From NCBI GenBank assembly GCA_023301585.1, contig JAMASZ010000111.1:1-43492 (forward strand): a stretch of 43,492 nt of DNA. The letters run 5' to 3'. Below are positions 40,397 through 43,492 of this stretch, piece after piece; position 1 is the stretch's first letter, and each line of letters starts with the position of its first letter. Origin of the DNA: Alphaproteobacteria bacterium. GTDB lineage: Bacteria > Pseudomonadota > Alphaproteobacteria > Micavibrionales > Micavibrionaceae. The notes beneath the pieces were generated by a model. That model did not search any database. It worked only from the letters and a program-made list of their open reading frames with translations, and was not told where the DNA came from. Made by a program: the position numbers and the translations under genes.

Positions 40397-41139
40397 TTTT
40401 TAGCCCTTCTTTGTTTGAGAGATGCTCTCAATTGATTCAAACAAACCTCATATTTGTCGGCCGGAATTTCTGACAAAGAATTTCTACCTGACCATTTCAT
40501 GAACTTGCTTTTAAAATTTGGAAACTCTCCCTCAGCATCATTCAACTCAGAATCAAGCACAGCGAACTGTTGGTCTGATATGCAATTTGTCGGCAATCTG
40601 CCGTCAATATCATCATCCGCCGTGGTCAGTCCTAGCGCACCGATGAGCGTGTAACGCTGCAAATATTGAACGGTTGAACCTATCGCCTGAACAGCGTTTT
40701 TTGATCCTGAAGTGTCTGCGCCAGCGGTCATTGTGTTCGTTTCGCTGTGGCCTGATACGTGAGAGACGATACATGTGATCGTGACCTTATCGCTGTGAGA
40801 TTGCTCAAATCTATAAGACAAGCCACAATCAAAAAGGTGCTCTTTTATTTGCTCAACGATGTCAGAGAGGGGTGCGTACATGTACCCGTAACCTTCTTTA
40901 TTTTTGGTTATTCTTGGGGATAGGTTTTGGAACTTGCTCATTGCTATCAGAAAGTCAGACTTTGCAATTTTCGCCTCATGCCTTTCTTGCAAATTCATGA
41001 GTTTCTCAAGTTGATCAATATCCGCTCCAGAGCGAACCGCCATCTCAAGCAGCTTGAACGGACTCATCTCTAGGCCGCAATTTGAGTTGTCTGGAGTTAA
41101 ATCGAGTCTTTCTTCTTTTTTAATTACAGTGTTATTCAT
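40393..41139 (-). CDS. erf: ERF-family single-strand annealing protein
   Basis: 248 residues. SKFQNLSPRITKNKEGYGYMYAPLSDIVEQIKEHLFDCGLSYRFE and GSTVQYLQRYTLIGALGLTTADDDIDG are the ERF signatures, including the closing acidic motif. It anneals complementary ssDNA made by the YqaJ exonuclease, for recombination and circularisation or concatemer formation. Confidence 0.94.
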   Translation of the reverse strand: MNNTVIKKEERLDLTPDNSNCGLEMSPFKLLEMAVRSGADIDQLEKLMNLQERHEAKIAKSDFLIAMSKFQNLSPRITKNKEGYGYMYAPLSDIVEQIKEHLFDCGLSYRFEQSHSDKVTITCIVSHVSGHSETNTMTAGADTSGSKNAVQAIGSTVQYLQRYTLIGALGLTTADDDIDGRLPTNCISDQQFAVLDSELNDAEGEFPNFKSKFMKWSGRNSLSEIPADKYEVCLNQLRASLKQRRAKK

Positions 41140-41141
41140 TT

Positions 41142-41318
41142 TTATTTTACCGTTTTAATCATAATTGTGGTTAGAGCAACAAATAGCAGCAAATAAACAA
41201 TATACCTAAATAGCTGAAATCCCGTCATCTCAAGCCTATCCCGTTCGCGCATCAATCTGCGCTCACGGGTTTTTGCTTTTTTAAATCTAAGCCTTTCTTT
41301 TTTTGAAATTTTATTCAT
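41142..41318 (-). CDS. Small membrane protein, basic N-terminus
   Basis: 58 residues from ATG 41318, with GAGGAG four bases upstream; an earlier start at 41330 lies in the preceding gene. A very basic cytoplasmic half (KKERLRFKKAKTRERRLMRERDRL) precedes one membrane segment (about 37-55, YIVYLLLFVALTTIMI). No family recognised. Confidence 0.6.
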   Translation of the reverse strand: MNKISKKERLRFKKAKTRERRLMRERDRLEMTGFQLFRYIVYLLLFVALTTIMIKTVK

Positions 41319-41319
41319 C

Positions 41320-41682
41320 TTACTCCTCAATTGTGGATTTAAAGATTTGCTCTAACCCTTCAATCAATTGATCATATCTGACAACTTTCTGAGGGTCGGT
41401 TGTTTCGCTGGTGTCAGTAAGATGACATAAAAAAGCAGCTCTTATTTTTGCCATTGATCCGTTGTGCTTATCATTAACCCTTTCAGAGTCAGATAAAACC
41501 TCAATAAATTCATCGTTAGCGAAGGAGCGAACACACTCAACAACATAGTTGTGGTGAGATTCTTCGGCGGCCTGCTGCTCCATTTCTTTGCGATCTTGCT
41601 CATCCTTAATCTCAGTATCAGACGCGTCACGCGGCTCATTATGAAATTTCTCATCTGTTATTCTGCAAGGCATGTCAGTCAT
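41320..41682 (-). CDS. First gene of the leftward operon, hypothetical
   Basis: 120 residues, hydrophilic, many Glu/Asp/Arg, with a helical EQDRKEMEQQAAEESHHNYVVECVRSFAN centre. Directly behind promoter P3, 33 bases from the likely mRNA start, so it is probably an immediate-early protein. No known motif. Confidence 0.58.
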   Translation of the reverse strand: MTDMPCRITDEKFHNEPRDASDTEIKDEQDRKEMEQQAAEESHHNYVVECVRSFANDEFIEVLSDSERVNDKHNGSMAKIRAAFLCHLTDTSETTDPQKVVRYDQLIEGLEQIFKSTIEE

Positions 41683-41721
41683 TTTATTTATTCCGCTTGT
41701 TTTATTTATTTGATGTAAAGA

Positions 41722-41750
41722 ATTATAAGCACTCTTATATTATAAGTCAA
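41722..41750 (-). promoter_or_regulatory. Leftward promoter P3 with operator
   Basis: On the minus strand, TTGACT (41745-41750), 17 bases, TATAAT (41722-41727). The palindrome TTATAAG-CACT-CTTATAT (41723-41740) covers the -10 box and CTTATA-T-TATAAG (41734-41746) overlaps it. It drives the recombination operon starting at 41682. Confidence 0.82.
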
Positions 41751-41775
41751 CTAATATTTATTAATCAATCTAATA

Positions 41776-41793
41776 AAATAAGTTTGCTTATAC
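41776..41793. promoter_or_regulatory. Operator-like site before the Cro-like gene
   Basis: The core ATAAG-TTTG-CTTAT (41778-41791) is the same palindrome core found in P1-P3. It lies 18 bases from the earliest start of the Cro-like gene and next to a possible rightward -10 (TATACT 41789-41794), so the gene may control itself. Confidence 0.62.
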
Positions 41794-41849
41794 TTTTATT
41801 TTGATGTTTAATGCTGAACTATCAATTAAACAAATTTGAGATAAAACAA

Positions 41850-42047
41850 ATGAAGATGACAACAAAGAGTGTCCTTGAATCAGCAAACATTACTCAAGAG
41901 GAGTTGGCGGCAATACTTAGTATTAGCCAGTCAGCAGTGAGCCAGCGAATCAAGAGAGACTCTGAAATAAGTATTGATGACGCATTAAAGATCAGTCGCA
42001 AAACCGATCTCTCTATTTCCGACATAAGGCCGGATTTTAAATCTTAA
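41850..42047 (+). CDS. Cro-like HTH repressor
   Basis: 65 residues from ATG 41850 (GAG spaced nine bases upstream); the earlier ATG at 41811 has no ribosome site. A helix-turn-helix is clear: ITQEELAAILSISQSAVSQRI, followed by ISIDDALKISRKTDLSISDIRP. The fold is that of Cro/CI proteins of 60-70 residues. It is transcribed away from P3 with operators on both sides, so it is the best candidate for the protein that binds TTATAAG-N4-CTTATAA. There is no larger repressor partner nearby. Confidence 0.85.
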   Translation: MKMTTKSVLESANITQEELAAILSISQSAVSQRIKRDSEISIDDALKISRKTDLSISDIRPDFKS

Positions 42048-42050
42048 AAC

Positions 42051-42072
42051 GAGACAATCTCTGTTTTTTTTT
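42051..42072 (+). terminator. Weak hairpin and T run after the Cro-like gene
   Basis: GAGA-CAA-TCTC (42051-42061) is a short stem followed by nine T (42064-42072). The stem is only four pairs, so termination would be partial. Confidence 0.35.
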
Positions 42073-42083
42073 ATTAAACTAAA

Positions 42084-42101
42084 TTATAAGAAATCTTATA
42101 T
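42084..42101. promoter_or_regulatory. Operator-like site before the methyltransferase gene
   Basis: TTATAAG-AAAT-CTTATAT with a third half-site ATAAG at 42105-42109 repeats the operator pattern. It lies 17 bases before the methyltransferase ATG. A rightward promoter should overlap it, but I see no clear -35 and -10 pair. Confidence 0.62.
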
Positions 42102-42117
42102 AAAATAAGCTAAACAT

Positions 42118-42810
42118 ATGAAACCAGATTATATAAGCCCTGATGGGCGTATTAAGTTGTACAAAGTGGATTGCATGGAGTACATGAAGACGTGCAAAGA
42201 GAATGAATTTGATCTTGCTGTTGTTGATCCGCCTTACGGCATTGGTTTTGATGGAGATTCAACACTTGGCAATAACAAAAGCGAAAAATGGAAATCGGCA
42301 AAAAAAGACGATAAAAAATATATCGTTAAAAAATGGGATTCAGAAAGACCAGATTCATTTTTTTTTGAATCACTGCGATCGGTTTCAAATTTCCAAATAA
42401 TTTGGGGTGGTAATTATTTTTCTGATTTTTTACCTCCAACTGGAGGGTGGATTTATTGGGACAAGGATTTGGCAAAAGGCATGTCATTAAGTGATGGTGA
42501 ACTAGCGTGGACAAATTCAAAAAAAAGTATAAAACAAATAAAATTGGTTTGGTCTGGTTTCAGGAAGTGCGAAAAAACCGATCGATTTCACCCAACTCAA
42601 AAACCAGTTAAATTATACGATTGGATTTATAAAAACTATTCCGAAAAGCGACAGAGAATTTTAGATACTCATCTTGGTTCAGGCTCTAACGCAATAGCGG
42701 CTCATTATGCTGGAATGGAGTTTGTAGGCTGTGAGCTAGACAAAGATTATTTTGATGCGGCTGTTGAAAGATTTAAAAAAGCAACAGCTCAAACAGATAT
42801 GTTTTCATAA
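42118..42810 (+). CDS. Orphan DNA adenine methyltransferase
   Basis: 230 residues. VDPPYGIGF (DPPY 37-40) is motif IV; ILDTHLGSGSNAIAAHYAGMEFVGCELD near the C-terminus is motif I with the SAM-binding residues, and HPTQKPVKLYDW precedes it. This order (motif IV first) marks a beta-class enzyme, and Asp in DPPY favours N6-adenine. No restriction endonuclease gene stands nearby, so it probably protects phage DNA or alters regulation. Weak ribosome site; preceded by the operator-like site. TAATG overlap with the next gene. Confidence 0.9.
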   Translation: MKPDYISPDGRIKLYKVDCMEYMKTCKENEFDLAVVDPPYGIGFDGDSTLGNNKSEKWKSAKKDDKKYIVKKWDSERPDSFFFESLRSVSNFQIIWGGNYFSDFLPPTGGWIYWDKDLAKGMSLSDGELAWTNSKKSIKQIKLVWSGFRKCEKTDRFHPTQKPVKLYDWIYKNYSEKRQRILDTHLGSGSNAIAAHYAGMEFVGCELDKDYFDAAVERFKKATAQTDMFS

Positions 42811-43001
42811 TGAAAATAAATAATCAAAACCATAGGCGAGGAATTGATCATGCTCGCGCTAAAATCTCATATTCAGACGTTGAGCTGGCAAGGGTTTTAT
42901 ATGATCAGAAGGCAAAACCTGTTGATATTGCCGAATATATCGGCGTTTCAATCAACACTTTGTGGGATTGGTTGAGATACAAAACAAGAATAAATAGCTA
43001 A
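42810..43001 (+). CDS. Small HTH protein
   Basis: 63 residues. RRGIDHARAKISYSDVELARVLYDQKAKPVDIAEYIGVSINTLWDWLRYKTR fits small phage proteins with a resolvase-like helix-turn-helix (KPVDIAEYIGVSINTLWDWL). DNA binding is likely. It sits between the methyltransferase and the replication initiator, with a one-base TAATG overlap upstream. Confidence 0.7.
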   Translation: MKINNQNHRRGIDHARAKISYSDVELARVLYDQKAKPVDIAEYIGVSINTLWDWLRYKTRINS

Positions 43002-43027
43002 AAATTAAATTAAAAAGGTAAATTGTA

Positions 43028-43492
43028 ATGGCGAAAGAAAAATTTGGTGCGGTTGATTGTGGCTTGTGGCGGCATCGAGAGTTTAAGAAGCTCGATGACG
43101 GCTCAAAACTGCTTTTTTTATACTTAAAGACTTGTGACCACCAGAACATGATTGGATGTTTTCATTTGCCTTTGGGTTACATGACAGTGGACTTGAAGTG
43201 GCCTGAATCTAAGCTAAAACAAACCCTTTCCAAACTGTTTAACAAGGGTTTTGTAAGCTACTGCTTTGATACTGAGTTTGTTCTCTTGCCTAAGCATTTA
43301 AGGAAACATCCACTGCAAAACACCAATCAAGGCAAGGGGGCGGAGTCGCTTTTCAATCAAGTTCCTAGTGATTTCATTTATATCAATGACTTATGTGAAA
43401 TTTTGACATCACAGAAAACAATTCAAGAAGGGTTTGCAAACCGTTTAAAAACCCTTTGCAACTCTGTATCTGTATCTGTATCTGTATCTGTA
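43028..43492 (+). CDS. Replication initiator (replisome organiser), N-terminal part
   Basis: 155 codons, open at the right end and in frame with base 1. AAAAAGG stands before the ATG. The N-terminus (GLWRHREFKKLDDGSKLLFLYLKTCDHQNMIGCFHLPLGYMTVDLKWPESKLKQTLSKLFNKGFVSY) is the winged-helix domain of phage initiators of the replisome-organiser type. PKHLRKHPLQNTNQGK follows, then Ser-Val repeats. Its role is origin binding and helicase loading. Only the whole circle shows it entire. Confidence 0.88.
   Translation, partial: MAKEKFGAVDCGLWRHREFKKLDDGSKLLFLYLKTCDHQNMIGCFHLPLGYMTVDLKWPESKLKQTLSKLFNKGFVSYCFDTEFVLLPKHLRKHPLQNTNQGKGAESLFNQVPSDFIYINDLCEILTSQKTIQEGFANRLKTLCNSVSVSVSVSV
43463..43492. repeat. 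(TCTGTA)5 tract, right copy of terminal overlap
   Basis: Identical to bases 1-30, five TCTGTA units in frame (Ser-Val). Together the two copies are one locus if the contig is circular. Confidence 0.9.

Overview
The window looks like the whole genome of a tailed bacteriophage with a contractile, Mu-type tail, presented as a circular contig cut open inside a replication gene. The first 30 and last 30 bases are the same (TCTGTA)5 tract, and the reading frame runs through the joint: the gene starting at 43028 runs off the right end in frame with the open frame that begins at base 1 and stops at 429. The sequence is A+T-rich. Lipoprotein-type and secreted proteins, an SSB with a bacterial acidic tip and a Mu-like baseplate point to a Gram-negative, probably proteobacterial host. 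I see no integrase, transposase or CI-sized repressor, so lysogeny is unsupported. A headful-type large terminase fits a permuted genome with no fixed ends.

Layout. (1) Early rightward block, 41.8 kb through the joint to 3.08 kb: Cro-like HTH, orphan adenine methyltransferase, small HTH, replication initiator with a Ser-Val repeat linker, an unknown protein, an alarmone-hydrolase-like HD protein, a small winged-helix-like protein, NinB-like and NinG recombination proteins, then a terminator at 3174-3208. (2) Late rightward block, 3.3-30.9 kb: fibre or decoration genes placed before the terminase, TerS/TerL, portal, Mu F-like protein, protease with an in-frame nested scaffold, decoration protein, major capsid, connectors, sheath, tube, frameshifted tail chaperone, tape measure, Mu N/P/gp45/46/47/48-type baseplate, tail fibres, then a lysis region (GH108 endolysin, lipoprotein, class-3 lipase-like protein, membrane coiled-coil protein, secreted HNH nuclease). 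(3) Leftward block, 41.7-30.9 kb: ERF annealase, YqaJ exonuclease, SSB, HNH protein, many small unknowns, a 666-residue protein with an HDCxCC motif, a cupin-like protein, two tRNAs and a structured tRNA-like element where the two transcription units converge.

Control. Three leftward promoters (34.7, 36.7 and 41.7 kb) and two intergenic sites at 41.8-42.1 kb share a palindrome, TTATAAG-N4-CTTATAA. In the promoters it covers the -10 box, so one small repressor, most simply the Cro-like product at 41850, probably controls the whole early programme. The most unusual items are the lipase plus secreted nuclease beside the endolysin, an in-frame TGA followed by a protein-like 38-codon extension (37810-37929), overlapping coding-like frames downstream of the 36.7 kb promoter, and the 121-base element with two T-arm-like motifs at 30912-31031.
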